Assembly: GCA_903872565.1 (NCBI GenBank)
Contig: CAIQLG010000341.1
Coordinates: 1-32,394 of the forward strand
Direction: 5' to 3'
DNA length: 32,394 bases
Origin: an uncultured Lentisphaerota bacterium
GTDB lineage: Bacteria; Verrucomicrobiota; Lentisphaeria; Victivallales; GWF2-50-93
The stretch's first letter is position 1; every line of letters starts with the position of its first letter. The notes under the pieces are model-generated. The model searched no databases. It was not told the DNA's origin and worked only from the letters and a program-made list of their open reading frames with translations. A program made the translations under genes and the position numbers. Below, in pieces: positions 1 through 9,063 of the stretch.

Positions 1-377
1 ATATCGGAGAGAGTTTTTTGTCAAAAAGGAAAAGGGCTTTTAGTCTCATAAATACAAATTTTAAGAATTCCTCGGTGAAGTTATTTCCAGAAAACCTAAG
101 AAAAGTGGCAAGTTTTTAACACCCCAGGTCACACCTCCGTTTTTCTTTTATTCATCTTGACATATCGTTCCGATCCATGAAGGAAGTATGAAAAGCAGTC
201 TCGGCGGATGATGCAGGGATGAATAAAGAACAGATGAAAAAGCTTGCAGGGATGATAGGGCGGCAGGGGCTGAAAAGGGATGTATTCTTTTAATTTTAGC
301 AGATTCCCAACAATCCATTTGTCCAATAATCCATGGGACGGAGGTGTTTTGCTCCATTATTGCAAGTTCGAATGAGG
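1..377. other. Non-coding stretch, no gene recognised
   Basis: This stretch lies downstream of the minus-strand efflux operon. Short open frames exist here on the minus strand, but they have low-complexity composition and resemble no family. Around 306-345 there are CAAT/TCCA-rich words (CCCAACAATCC, CCAATAATCC) of the kind seen in degenerate interspersed repeats. I see no convincing hairpin terminator for the operon and no RNA gene. Confidence 0.5.
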
Positions 378-2483
378 CTATTTTAGAATGATTAGCGCGA
401 GCATTCCATCGGAGAAATAACGGATGGCAAAAGCCTTTTCGGATGATTTCAGAGGTTCAGTCAATATTTCTTTTGAAGCATAAGAGACGAGACCTGTGTT
501 TTTCAGATCGTCGACAACTAGATCCCTTTCGCCTGCAACATCAAGGTTCCCTTTTCTCCCTGTTTTTCCGGATGCTCCGAAATACAGGGATTTTCCGTCC
601 GAATCAATGAGATTTGTCTTCCAGAAACGAATGCAATGCGTTTTGGGATAGGATTTCTCGGTGATTTTTTCGAAGGCAAATTCGTTGGATTGGTTGAGCC
701 AGAAGACTGGTGTCAGCGGAGCAGAATCATAAGGTTTTCCCTCGGCCGTGGCAAAACCCATTTTTATTATGTTCTTGATGGAAGGCTGATCCGGGATCTT
801 CCATCCCGCCCTGCTGAAAACTTCAAGAACACCCATGTCGTCTTTCGCCCATAGCATCAAAGAAAAAGGTTCACGCTTCCTCCCGGAAAGTCCGACTGTG
901 TATTTTGTCCACTTGTTGAACGAGAAAATTTCCTGGGGCGATATCTTGGCCGTCAAAACTCTTTCGACATCCAATGTCCTTCCCCTGATCATTTCCGGAC
1001 GGTAGATTAACGCGCCATAAATTAAGAGGAAAAAGACGGGAATGGCTGCAAAAATATAGGTCAGCATTTTCTTCTGCACAGTTCCCATTTTAAAGTCAAT
1101 TGTACTGTCCCTGCCGCTCTCGATCACCCATTCGAAGATGGCAATTCCAGTGACAAGGCATATTCCTCCTATGAGATACCCCCCGATCACATCGCTGAAA
1201 TAATGGACACCCAGATAGAGACGGCTGAATCCGATCATGGCCACCAGAACAAGGGTCGTAAAAATTGTCCATACGGAAAGTCGTGGACGTTCTCCCAGCA
1301 GTATGCGCACCAGGAAGTAGCATATGAACCCGTAAAGCAGCACCGAGAAAGCCGAATGTGCGCTTGGAAATGAATGTGTTTTTTCGATGTATGCTGGAAC
1401 AAGTCCTGCCGGACGCGGCCTTGCAAACGATCCCTCGATGAACCACACGGCCGATTCGCACAGAGCCAGCATTCCAATGAAAGGCCATACCATACGCCTC
1501 CGGTTCCAAAGCAACATTATGGCGATGAAGGATATGGAAATCGAAATCACCATCTGCGGTTTGCCGAGAAGGGAAATCCACAGGAATGTTTTTACCATGA
1601 ATGCGTCACGGAAAAATACCAGGAACAGGGCGACCCGCTTGTCGGCGTCTGTGACAGGATCAACGTCAAGTATGCCGTCCGCCAGCATCGAGAAAAATAT
1701 GATGAACGCAATTAATGTCAATGCCAGCAGGGTCATGGACAGTCCGGAAAAAATTTTCATATCGAATCTCCGTCCGATAAATGCGGCTGTCGCCGGACAC
1801 TTGGATCTGAATTTCCGAAGGGGATAAGTTTCAAGGACTGAATCGAAAATTTTGTTTGTTTTTTTGAAGATGAAAAGTACGGATGGGGTGAATGCCTTGG
1901 CCAGCAACCAGAACAAGAAGCAGATTACAATCAGGATAAGGAAAAGGACTGAAACCCTCTTGGACCATTCTTCTATCAACTTGAACGCGCCGCCGAAGAA
2001 ATATCCGATATATATATGCGATACCCCCCAGACAATCCCGCTGAAGACATTCCAGAAGAGAAATACCCTGTAGTTCATCCTCGAAAGTCCGGCCGCAAAC
2101 GGAATCATGGGACGGATGATACCAATGAATCGGCCCAGGAAAATGCTCTTGTTGCCATGCTTCTTAAAGAATTTCTGCCCCATCTCGACATGGCTGGCCT
2201 TGAGAAACCTGTTCTCCTTTTTGAAAAAATGGGTGCCTTTTGTTCCAAGCCAGTAGCTTGCGCTGTCGCCAAGCACCGCGCCAAGCACTGTGACAGACAT
2301 GAGGACGTATATGTTCAGATAGCCGCGGAAACACATGAATCCAAGCAGTACGATTGCTGTCGTGCCTGGAATGAAACCACCGATTAACGCCAGAGATTCC
2401 AGGAAGGCCAGTAGAAAGGCGATCAGATAGCCCCAGAATCCGAAGCTTTCAGTGAACTTTATAATGTAATTTGAAAAATCCAT
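378..2483 (-). CDS. DedA-PAP2-LssY fusion membrane protein
   Basis: A 701-residue polytopic membrane protein made of three recognisable parts. Residues 1-200 are a DedA/SNARE-associated domain, with the conserved Glu in LALIGGFIPG surroundings (E29) and the GRFxxxxRP-type segment at 117-125. DedA proteins are linked to lipid flipping and membrane homeostasis. Residues 240-455 are a PAP2 lipid phosphatase domain: RPRP at 355-358, PSAH at 373-376 (a variant of PSGH), and S420-R421 with H427 and D431. Residues 490-701 match the soluble C-terminal region of LssY-type proteins. The likely role is dephosphorylation or recycling of a lipid-linked phosphate at the inner membrane. The start lies 6 nt after the stop of the RND gene, so it is the last gene of that operon. 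The substrate cannot be told from sequence. Confidence 0.88.
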   Translation of the reverse strand: MDFSNYIIKFTESFGFWGYLIAFLLAFLESLALIGGFIPGTTAIVLLGFMCFRGYLNIYVLMSVTVLGAVLGDSASYWLGTKGTHFFKKENRFLKASHVEMGQKFFKKHGNKSIFLGRFIGIIRPMIPFAAGLSRMNYRVFLFWNVFSGIVWGVSHIYIGYFFGGAFKLIEEWSKRVSVLFLILIVICFLFWLLAKAFTPSVLFIFKKTNKIFDSVLETYPLRKFRSKCPATAAFIGRRFDMKIFSGLSMTLLALTLIAFIIFFSMLADGILDVDPVTDADKRVALFLVFFRDAFMVKTFLWISLLGKPQMVISISISFIAIMLLWNRRRMVWPFIGMLALCESAVWFIEGSFARPRPAGLVPAYIEKTHSFPSAHSAFSVLLYGFICYFLVRILLGERPRLSVWTIFTTLVLVAMIGFSRLYLGVHYFSDVIGGYLIGGICLVTGIAIFEWVIESGRDSTIDFKMGTVQKKMLTYIFAAIPVFFLLIYGALIYRPEMIRGRTLDVERVLTAKISPQEIFSFNKWTKYTVGLSGRKREPFSLMLWAKDDMGVLEVFSRAGWKIPDQPSIKNIIKMGFATAEGKPYDSAPLTPVFWLNQSNEFAFEKITEKSYPKTHCIRFWKTNLIDSDGKSLYFGASGKTGRKGNLDVAGERDLVVDDLKNTGLVSYASKEILTEPLKSSEKAFAIRYFSDGMLALIILK

Positions 2484-2489
2484 TTTTTA

Positions 2490-5400
2490 TCAATTGGCAG
2501 TGCGGTCGGACGTCCTTGGTTTAAGAAAAGTCTGCAATTTTTCCATCCAGACATAAAACACTGGAGTCGCATAGAGCGTCAGTATCTGCGAGAAGAGAAT
2601 TCCACCGACGACAGTCACTCCGAGAGGTTGTCTTGCCTCGCAGCCGAGTCCGGTTCCGACCGCGAGGGGGATTCCCGCCATGAGCGCTGTGAGCGAAGTC
2701 ATAACGATGGGCCTGAACCTCAGCACCGACGCCTGAACGATTGAATCCTCGGGAGACATTCCTTTGCGTCTCGCCTCTATCGCGAAATCCACCATCATGA
2801 TGCCGTTCTTCTTGACAATCCCCACGAGCATTATCAGTCCGATGAAGGCATATATTGTCAAATCTATTTTGAGGAGCCAGAGAGAGAACAGCGCTCCGAA
2901 ACCGGCAAAGGGCAGGGCGGTGAGGATTGTCAGCGGATGTATGAAGCTTTCGTAGAGTATTCCAAGCACCATGTAGATTATGAAGATGGTGAGGATAAGA
3001 AGAAGGTTCATCCCTTTCATTGATTTCTGGAAAGCCTGTGCCGTGCCCTGGAAGGACCCGGAAACCCCTGCTGGGAAGAGTGGGCTGAGATCCTTGTTTA
3101 TCGCATCGACGGCCTGGCCAAGCGACACGCCCGGTCTGAGATTGAACGAAATTGTCACCGACGGAAGCTGACCGGTATGATTCACCGACTGGGGACCTGC
3201 CACGATCTTTCTTTTTATGAGCATGTCCATGGGCACGAGCTGCCCTGTGTCAGAGCGGACATAGAGGAGTGAGAGCGCCTCGGGCGTTCCGCGTTTTGAC
3301 GGTTCGATCTCGAGGAGCACCTTGTATTGGTCGTCAGGCGCGAATATCGAGCTGACCTGCCTTGTCCCATAGGCGCCGTAGAGGACGTTTTCGATCTGTC
3401 CGATGGATATCCCGTGCTTCGAGGCCTGATCACGGTCCAGCTCGATGTCCACTTCAGGGGTTGATATCTGCAGGTCGCTTGATATGTCTATGAGTTCAGG
3501 GAGCTTGTTCATCCTGATTTCTGCGGCCTGTGCGAACTTGTAGAGGACTGCGGTGTCGGGGCTTGACAACGTATACTGGTACTGGGACTTGCCGCCCCGG
3601 GCACCGATCTGGATCGGAGGGGGATTTTGCACAAAGACACGGATGCCGGGAGTGTTTGAGAGTTTTTTCCTGATGTCGGCGATAATCTCCTCAGCGCCTC
3701 TTTTCCTTTCCTTCTTGGTTTTGAGTGTGATGTTTATGTTTCCGGAATTTGACGATGACGAACCGCCTCCACCGCAACGCGACAGGAACGCGTCAATCTC
3801 GGGCATTTCCTTCTGTATGATTTTCACAAGGATGTTCTGCCGCTCCTTCAACGCCTCAAATCCGACGCCCTGCTCGGCCTCGGTTGATATAGATATCCTA
3901 TTCTGATCCTCGTTCGGGACAAATCCCTTTGGAACTTCAAGATAGAGCCAGACCATTGCGACGATGACTGCGGCCGAAATCACGAAGGTGACCCACGTGT
4001 TATGCACGCTCCAGGTGAGGGTACTTTTATAGAAGCGTATTATTCCGTTCCACAGTCCCGGATGCCCGGACTTGGCCTGGGCGATACGATTGGTCATGAA
4101 TCTCGATGCCAGCATCGGAATAAGGCTCAACGCCACCACGCCTGAGACCAGGACGGCAGAACCGATAGTCATTGAAAACTCGTTGAAGAGCCTTCCGACA
4201 ACGCCACCCATGAACAGGACTGGGATGAAGACTGCGGACAGGGACAATGTCATGGAAACTATGGTGAAGGCGATTTCCGCTGAACCGTCGGAGGCGGCCT
4301 GGAACGGGCTCTTGCCCATTTCGTAATGGCGGAAAATATTTTCAAGTGCGACGATCGCATCGTCAACAACAAATCCGAGCGACAGAGTGAGCGCCATCAG
4401 CGAAAGATTGTCGAAGCTGTAGCCCAGGAGATACATCACTGAAAATGTGCCGAAGAGGGAGAGCGGAAGCGACAGACTGGGAATGATCGTTGCACGGATG
4501 TTCTGGAGAAAGAGAAAGATTATCATGATTACCAGGCAGATAGTGAGCATCATAGTGAACTTCACTTCGGAGGCTGAATTCTGAATAGTCACTGAACGGT
4601 CGAAGAAAAGTTTCAAACTCACGGACGACGGTATTGCCGCCTGAAGATCGGGAAGCAGTGCTTTCACGTCTTCGGCGACTTTGACGGTATTTACTCCAGG
4701 CTGCTTCTGCACGGCAAGCATTATGGCGCGCTGCTGCGAGTCTCCGGTGCAGTACCAGGCCACGGTCTTGTCGTTCTCAACGCTGTCCAGGGCCGTTCCA
4801 ATGTCTTCAAGTCTAACAGGGTGGGTATCACGCTTGGCGATGATGATTCTCTTATAGTCCTCCGCCTTCAGGAGCTGTCCCATTGGCTGTATGGTAAATG
4901 TCCTGTTCCTTCCATCCAGGACTCCCCCAGGGATGTTGACATTCGCCTTGTCTATCGCGTCCTGCACCTCGTCGATCCCTATTCCCCATGCGGCAAGGCT
5001 CTTGGGGTTCACCTGTATTCTTACCGCATATTTCTGGGAGCCGTAGATTGACACCTGTGAGACACCGGGTGTCATGGAAATCTTTGGAATGATTATGCTC
5101 TGTGCCATCCTGTCTATTTCAGACATCTTCAATGTCGGGCTGACGAGCGCCATGATCAAGATCGGCTGATCCGCAGGATTTACCTTATTGTACGTAGGAG
5201 GAGAGGGCATGTCGGCCGGAAGCTGCCGTGAAGTTCTTGCAATAGCCGCCTGGACATCCTGCGCCGCGGAATCAATGTTGCGCTCCAGGGCGAACTGCAA
5301 TGTAATCTGCACACTGCCGAGGGAGCTGGAAGATGTCATCGACTCCAGCCCTGCTATCGTGGTGAACTGTTTTTCAAGCGGTGTCGCGACCGCGGAAGCC

Positions 5401-5576
5401 ATTGTTTCCGGGCTTGCGCCTGGCAGGTTGGCTGAAACCTGGATCACTGGATAATCCACGTTTGGAAGATCGCTCACGGGAATAAGTGGATATGTGAGAA
5501 GTCCGAATATCAGAATCGCCGCCGTAAGAAGCGTCGTCATTACTGGTCGTCTGATGAATGGAGCGGAAATGTTCAT
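2490..5576 (-). CDS. RND efflux transporter, inner-membrane pump (MdtB/MdtC/AcrB-like)
   Basis: A 1028-residue pump of the HAE1 RND family, normal in length, that exports drugs or other amphiphiles by proton antiport. It opens with MNISAPFIRRPVMTTLL, typical of the family. The paired acidic residues of transmembrane helix 4 are present (GFVVDDAIVALENIF), as is the lysine of helix 10 (VGIVKKNGIMMVDFA), so the proton relay looks intact. It resembles MdtB/MdtC more than AcrB by eye. Its ATG overlaps the adaptor stop codon by four bases (ATGA), which implies translational coupling. No outer-membrane TolC-like gene lies in the window, so the outer channel is presumably encoded elsewhere. The substrate is unknown. 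Confidence 0.95.
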   Translation of the reverse strand: MNISAPFIRRPVMTTLLTAAILIFGLLTYPLIPVSDLPNVDYPVIQVSANLPGASPETMASAVATPLEKQFTTIAGLESMTSSSSLGSVQITLQFALERNIDSAAQDVQAAIARTSRQLPADMPSPPTYNKVNPADQPILIMALVSPTLKMSEIDRMAQSIIIPKISMTPGVSQVSIYGSQKYAVRIQVNPKSLAAWGIGIDEVQDAIDKANVNIPGGVLDGRNRTFTIQPMGQLLKAEDYKRIIIAKRDTHPVRLEDIGTALDSVENDKTVAWYCTGDSQQRAIMLAVQKQPGVNTVKVAEDVKALLPDLQAAIPSSVSLKLFFDRSVTIQNSASEVKFTMMLTICLVIMIIFLFLQNIRATIIPSLSLPLSLFGTFSVMYLLGYSFDNLSLMALTLSLGFVVDDAIVALENIFRHYEMGKSPFQAASDGSAEIAFTIVSMTLSLSAVFIPVLFMGGVVGRLFNEFSMTIGSAVLVSGVVALSLIPMLASRFMTNRIAQAKSGHPGLWNGIIRFYKSTLTWSVHNTWVTFVISAAVIVAMVWLYLEVPKGFVPNEDQNRISISTEAEQGVGFEALKERQNILVKIIQKEMPEIDAFLSRCGGGGSSSSNSGNINITLKTKKERKRGAEEIIADIRKKLSNTPGIRVFVQNPPPIQIGARGGKSQYQYTLSSPDTAVLYKFAQAAEIRMNKLPELIDISSDLQISTPEVDIELDRDQASKHGISIGQIENVLYGAYGTRQVSSIFAPDDQYKVLLEIEPSKRGTPEALSLLYVRSDTGQLVPMDMLIKRKIVAGPQSVNHTGQLPSVTISFNLRPGVSLGQAVDAINKDLSPLFPAGVSGSFQGTAQAFQKSMKGMNLLLILTIFIIYMVLGILYESFIHPLTILTALPFAGFGALFSLWLLKIDLTIYAFIGLIMLVGIVKKNGIMMVDFAIEARRKGMSPEDSIVQASVLRFRPIVMTSLTALMAGIPLAVGTGLGCEARQPLGVTVVGGILFSQILTLYATPVFYVWMEKLQTFLKPRTSDRTAN

Positions 5577-6760
5577 TTCTTATCCGGCACCGGTTCCGTT
5601 TTCTTTTCAGACCCGGCGGAACTGACCGCCACCTTGGCTCCCGGAACCAGACGGAACTGCCCGGTGAGCACGACAGTCTCGTCGGCCTGAACTCCCTTTG
5701 ATATAGCCGACAATCCCGCATTGGTGCGTTCAACCTCGACCTGCCTGAGTTCAACCGTCGAATCGTTCTTCACGACAAAAACCTGGGTCCCCAGTTGTCC
5801 ATTCTGTACGGCGTCCGAGGGTACTGCAATATAAATTTCATCTGCGGAAAGCTCAATCGAAACGTCCACGAACTGTCCGGGCCAGAGCGATTCGTCAGCA
5901 TTCTGAAAAAGCGCCTTCATCCTGACAGTTCCGGAATTCTGGTTCACCGCATTGTCTATGAAGCAGAGCTCGCCCTTGTTCGGGATTTTCCCCTTCGAGG
6001 ATTCGATGCAGGCGACGACTTCGATCTTCCTGCCGTCGGCGATAAGCCTCTGTACGACAGGAAGAAGCCGTTCAGGCAGGGAAAATGCGACATAGGCTGG
6101 ACTTGTCATCGAGATGCTGGCGATTATGTCATCATTGATTTTTATGATGGCTCCTTCATGGATGAGAATGTCTCCGACACGTCCGTCAAAAGGTGTTTTA
6201 ATCGTGCAGTATTCCACATCCAGGTTCGCCTTGTCTATGTTGGCCTCGTCTATTTTTACGGCCCTCTTGAGGGATTCCGAAATAGCCTTTGTCTTGAACA
6301 TCTCATCCTCGGACACGATGTTCTTTTTGAAGAGTTCGTCCTTGACTCTTGTCTGCCTTTCGGCATCGGCCAGAAGCACCGTGTCGCGTTCCATGTTCGC
6401 CTCAATCTGCTTGAGATTTGCCTCGTAAGGCCTTGAATCTATCCGGGCCAGGATGTCCCCCTTCCTGATTTTTTGCCCTGGGACGAATCCTATCTTAATG
6501 ACTTTGCCCCCGACAAGGGAGGTGATGTTCACGGAGGAAAAGGCCTCGACTGTTCCGTAGGTGTCGAAGATCCATGGAATGTTCTGTGAAACCGCCTTAG
6601 CCACTGTCACGGGTACCGGTGGCACCTCCTGCGGCTTCTTTTTGCCAGTATCTTCAGACTTATTGCAGCCAAAGGAAAGTGAGAACATGGCAAGCACAGC
6701 AAAAAGGCCAAACGTGAGGCACGGCCTTTTGAGTCGGTGGAGATGGATTTTATTTTTCAT
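5573..6760 (-). CDS. RND periplasmic adaptor lipoprotein (membrane fusion protein)
   Basis: A 395-residue HlyD/AcrA/MdtA-type adaptor that bridges the inner-membrane pump and an outer-membrane channel. The N-terminus has a positively charged, hydrophobic signal and a lipobox ending at Cys32 (LSFGC), so it should be lipid-anchored. The biotinyl-lipoyl halves are visible around 75-110 (VNITSLVGGKV, GQKIRKGDILARID) and 185-205 (TIKTPFDGRVGDI), separated by a coiled-coil hairpin (about 115-180). Beta-barrel and membrane-proximal domains follow. It is the first gene of the minus-strand operon. No strong Shine-Dalgarno precedes the ATG. Confidence 0.94.
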   Translation of the reverse strand: MKNKIHLHRLKRPCLTFGLFAVLAMFSLSFGCNKSEDTGKKKPQEVPPVPVTVAKAVSQNIPWIFDTYGTVEAFSSVNITSLVGGKVIKIGFVPGQKIRKGDILARIDSRPYEANLKQIEANMERDTVLLADAERQTRVKDELFKKNIVSEDEMFKTKAISESLKRAVKIDEANIDKANLDVEYCTIKTPFDGRVGDILIHEGAIIKINDDIIASISMTSPAYVAFSLPERLLPVVQRLIADGRKIEVVACIESSKGKIPNKGELCFIDNAVNQNSGTVRMKALFQNADESLWPGQFVDVSIELSADEIYIAVPSDAVQNGQLGTQVFVVKNDSTVELRQVEVERTNAGLSAISKGVQADETVVLTGQFRLVPGAKVAVSSAGSEKKTEPVPDKK

Positions 6761-6934
6761 ACGATGACATCATTTTAAAAATTGAAAGGCATTCGAATTC
6801 AAAAGGATACCAATATCATTCCATGGGAGAGTAATCAAGTAATGATTCGGTTCCTTATTACATAATCACATCAAGGTAAGACGGTTTTTTAACCGGATTA
6901 TTGCCCAAAGATTATTTATTGGCAATATTTTGGG

Positions 6935-6958
6935 AATAAATTGCGTCAGCAATTTATT
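6935..6958. other. 10-bp perfect hairpin
   Basis: AATAAATTGC, loop GTCA, GCAATTTATT. The flanking GG and CC extend the stem past a one-base bulge. No T-run follows on either strand, so it is not a canonical terminator. It may be a repeat or a protein-binding site between the divergent operons. Confidence 0.5.
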
Positions 6959-7104
6959 TCCAGGCAGACCTTCTTGTTGCCCTGCATCCTTCATTGACTG
7001 GTTCACAAATAAGGAAGTCGCGAAAGTCAAGGTGCCGTATTCCCTTGTAATCACCACCCGCATTCTTGATGGAAGTGCGACATCTCAGCTTCCCCCTTTC
7101 CATG

Positions 7105-7150
7105 GATAATCTGTCCGGAAAGAATCACATCCAGATTATCTGGGCGGACA
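7105..7150. promoter_or_regulatory. Interleaved inverted repeats upstream of EIIA/atp operon
   Basis: GATAATCTG (7105-7113) pairs with CAGATTATC (7132-7140), and TGTCCG (7112-7117) pairs with CGGACA (7145-7150). The two pairings overlap, so they would be mutually exclusive in RNA. As DNA, the 9-bp arms with an 18-bp spacer could be an operator. Function is inferred only from position and symmetry. Confidence 0.25.
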
Positions 7151-7264
7151 TTTTTTAAAAATAGTTTGTCTGTTTTAGTGAATTTTACTTGCATCGCTTC
7201 CAACATATTATACATTTTAAAAATTATTTTTATTCGTTTGATGGTGTTTCAATCGTTGTTGATT

Positions 7265-7270
7265 TATAAT
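7265..7270 (+). promoter_or_regulatory. Candidate -10 element for the EIIA/atp operon
   Basis: A perfect TATAAT lies 91 bases before the EIIA start codon. The best upstream partner, TTGATG at 7238-7243, has a spacing of 21 bases, which is long, so a sigma70-like promoter here is only a candidate. Confidence 0.3.
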
Positions 7271-7360
7271 ATGTTTATATGCAAGTATTTGTGCCTATAG
7301 CGTATGGAAGAAGTTTAATCACGCATTCTGCTCCCATAAAAGAGGCAGGAGAAGTCTGTT

Positions 7361-7825
7361 ATGCAAAATGAACTGATAAAGGCAAGTCTTGATCCGGCCT
7401 GCATACGGTTGGAACTCAAGGCCAAAACAAGAGACGAGGCCATTCGTGAACTCGTATGGCTCATTCACGCCAAGCATAACCTCAGGAGTCCGGAACAGGT
7501 TCTCAACGTAGTCATGGAACGTGAACGCATGATGACCACAAGCCTGGAAAATGGAATAGCAATTCCGCACGGCAAGACAGACATCGTGGACAAGGTGCTG
7601 GTTGCGGTCGGAATAAAGAAATCCGGGATTGATTTCAATAGCTCGGATGGCCAACCTTCCAATATAATAATTCTCATGGTGTCGCCCGCCGCCATAAGCG
7701 GACCTCACATGCGCTGTCTCGCCGAGATATCAAGGCTTCTCACATCGGGAAAAAACCGGATGAAGCTCATCGAGGCCAAAGATGCTGAAACAGTATACAG
7801 GATTATGACGGAGCCAGGAGTGTAG
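7361..7825 (+). CDS. PTS EIIA-2 domain protein (fructose/nitrogen-type, PtsN-like)
   Basis: A 154-residue single-domain EIIA of the fructose/mannitol/Ntr type. The phosphorylatable histidine is H70 in the motif NGIAIPHGKTD, and the second conserved histidine is H116 (SGPHMRCLAEI). Stand-alone proteins of this family usually act as regulators, as EIIA-Ntr does, rather than in sugar uptake, and no EIIB or EIIC gene is present. A Shine-Dalgarno-like AGGAG precedes the ATG. The stop codon is only two bases from the atpB ATG, so it leads the ATP synthase operon and is likely co-translated with it. A regulatory link between PTS phosphorylation state and ATP synthase expression or activity is inference from this placement. 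Confidence 0.9.
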   Translation: MQNELIKASLDPACIRLELKAKTRDEAIRELVWLIHAKHNLRSPEQVLNVVMERERMMTTSLENGIAIPHGKTDIVDKVLVAVGIKKSGIDFNSSDGQPSNIIILMVSPAAISGPHMRCLAEISRLLTSGKNRMKLIEAKDAETVYRIMTEPGV

Positions 7826-7827
7826 AA

Positions 7828-8859
7828 ATGGTGTTTGCGGAAAAATATATCATCAGAACCTTGGTGCTGCTAGCGCTTGGCGTCCTGTTGTTTTTTCATT
7901 ATCCGCCTCTCCATGGAGCCCCCACACGTTCAACTGTTGAGGCATCAGCCATTCAAACTCCTGCAGTGGCGGTGCCTGAAATCCCGGCAGCGATGCCCGG
8001 CGAGGCCGGAGCTGAAGGCCACAAAACGCAAAGCGCGCACCAATCGCCAAAATCACATCACATTTTCAACATCCACCTCATCCCTGTCACCAACTCCATG
8101 ATCTCAAGCTGGATAGTGGCTTTGCTGATGGTTTTTGCATCGCTACTTTTCAGTCATTCACTGAAAACCGGAAAGCTCAAGAGCTTCACTGGTCTGGTCG
8201 AGTTTGCCGTTTCCTTTCTCCTGGACTTCTTTAAGGATCTGATTGGAAACGATCTTGTGCGAAGGACATTCTGGTTTCTGGCTTCCCTGTTCTTTTTCAT
8301 TCTTCTCATAAACTGGGCGGATCTCATCCCCGGAGTCGGCAGTATTGGCTGGGGCATGCAGACACCCGACGGGTTCGAAATCACCAGGCCTCTTTTCAGA
8401 GGCGCTGCGGCAGACCTGAACCTGACTTTTGCCCTGTCAGGCCTTTTCTTCATATATTGGTTCTTCCTTGCTATCAAGATGAATGGACCGATCGGTTTCA
8501 TCCTCCATATTTTCGGGCCCAAGGGTGAATCCCGGGGGGTGATGTATGTCGTCATGGTAGTAGTTTTCATCGCCGTGGGTTTTCTTGAGATCATCTCGAT
8601 ACTCGTGCGCCCATTGTCGCTTTCCCTGCGACTCTACGGGAATATCTTCGCAGGAGGAGTTCTTCTTGAAACGATGATGAGAAAATTTCCGGCATTCGCT
8701 TGGATTGTGCCGCTTCCCTTTTATTTTATGGAAACCTTGGTGGGAGTTGTCCAGGCATTCGTCTTCGCACTGCTCTCGGCGGTTTTCATAATGCTGATGT
8801 GTTCTCATGACGGGGAGCATGAACCAAGTTCGGGAGTCGAGGAAAAACATGCGGGCTGA
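7828..8859 (+). CDS. atpB: ATP synthase Fo subunit a
   Basis: A 343-residue Fo stator subunit that forms the half-channels for ion movement. The essential arginine is R268 in SLSLRLYGNIFAGG. E254 and Q309 lie in the expected helices. It is longer than the usual 230-280 residues because of an N-terminal extension. That extension has a hydrophobic signal-like segment (8-25), then a Pro/Ala-rich linker and a histidine-rich stretch (H65, H71, H77, H78) before the first conserved helix. Such leader-like extensions occur in subunit a of several phyla. It follows the EIIA gene by 2 nt. Confidence 0.96.
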   Translation: MVFAEKYIIRTLVLLALGVLLFFHYPPLHGAPTRSTVEASAIQTPAVAVPEIPAAMPGEAGAEGHKTQSAHQSPKSHHIFNIHLIPVTNSMISSWIVALLMVFASLLFSHSLKTGKLKSFTGLVEFAVSFLLDFFKDLIGNDLVRRTFWFLASLFFFILLINWADLIPGVGSIGWGMQTPDGFEITRPLFRGAAADLNLTFALSGLFFIYWFFLAIKMNGPIGFILHIFGPKGESRGVMYVVMVVVFIAVGFLEIISILVRPLSLSLRLYGNIFAGGVLLETMMRKFPAFAWIVPLPFYFMETLVGVVQAFVFALLSAVFIMLMCSHDGEHEPSSGVEEKHAG

Positions 8860-8896
8860 AAAACCGAAATGCGTAAGTATTTATTGTTATATTAGT

Positions 8897-8978
8897 TGTA
8901 GCCACGGCCACCTGTCCTACGAAGCCTTGGCATAGTAGGATGTTGGCCGTGTTCGCCCCCAGCATGGGGGCGGCTACA
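8897..8978. repeat. Palindromic MITE/REP-like element between atpB and atpE
   Basis: An 82-base element that folds back on itself. Outer arms TGTAGCC (8897-8903) and GGCTACA (8972-8978) pair. Inside them ACGGCCA pairs with TGGCCGT and TCCTAC pairs with GTAGGA. A side hairpin CGCCCCC-AGCAT-GGGGGCG lies near the right arm. The pattern of nested stems with a GC-rich side hairpin is typical of non-autonomous, REP-like elements. It interrupts the otherwise compact operon. Confidence 0.75.
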
Positions 8979-9063
8979 GTTAAATTTCCAATAAAAACTG
9001 GCGAGTCATGCGAAAAGTCTGATTAGTTTAATAATAAAAAATTGTAAAACAGGAGAAAAGGAA

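Larger units (their letters stand above)
6761..7360. other. Divergent intergenic region with several inverted repeats
   Basis: About 600 bases separate the minus-strand efflux operon from the plus-strand EIIA/ATP synthase operon, so both promoters should lie here. It is AT-rich. Visible elements are a small hairpin CGGTT-TTTT-AACCG at 6882-6895, a 10-bp perfect hairpin at 6935-6958, a 9-bp spaced inverted repeat at 7105-7140 interleaved with a 6-bp one at 7112-7150, and a perfect TATAAT at 7265-7270. A 65-codon minus-strand frame at 6866-7063 resembles nothing I know and is probably chance. Confidence 0.6.

Noticed and set aside
5795-6436. 213-aa plus-strand frame opposite the RND adaptor
   Set aside because: The adaptor on the other strand is strongly supported. 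This frame resembles no family.
6866-7063. 65-aa minus-strand ORF in the intergenic region
   Set aside because: No ribosome site, no family resemblance, and it contains the 6935-6958 hairpin.
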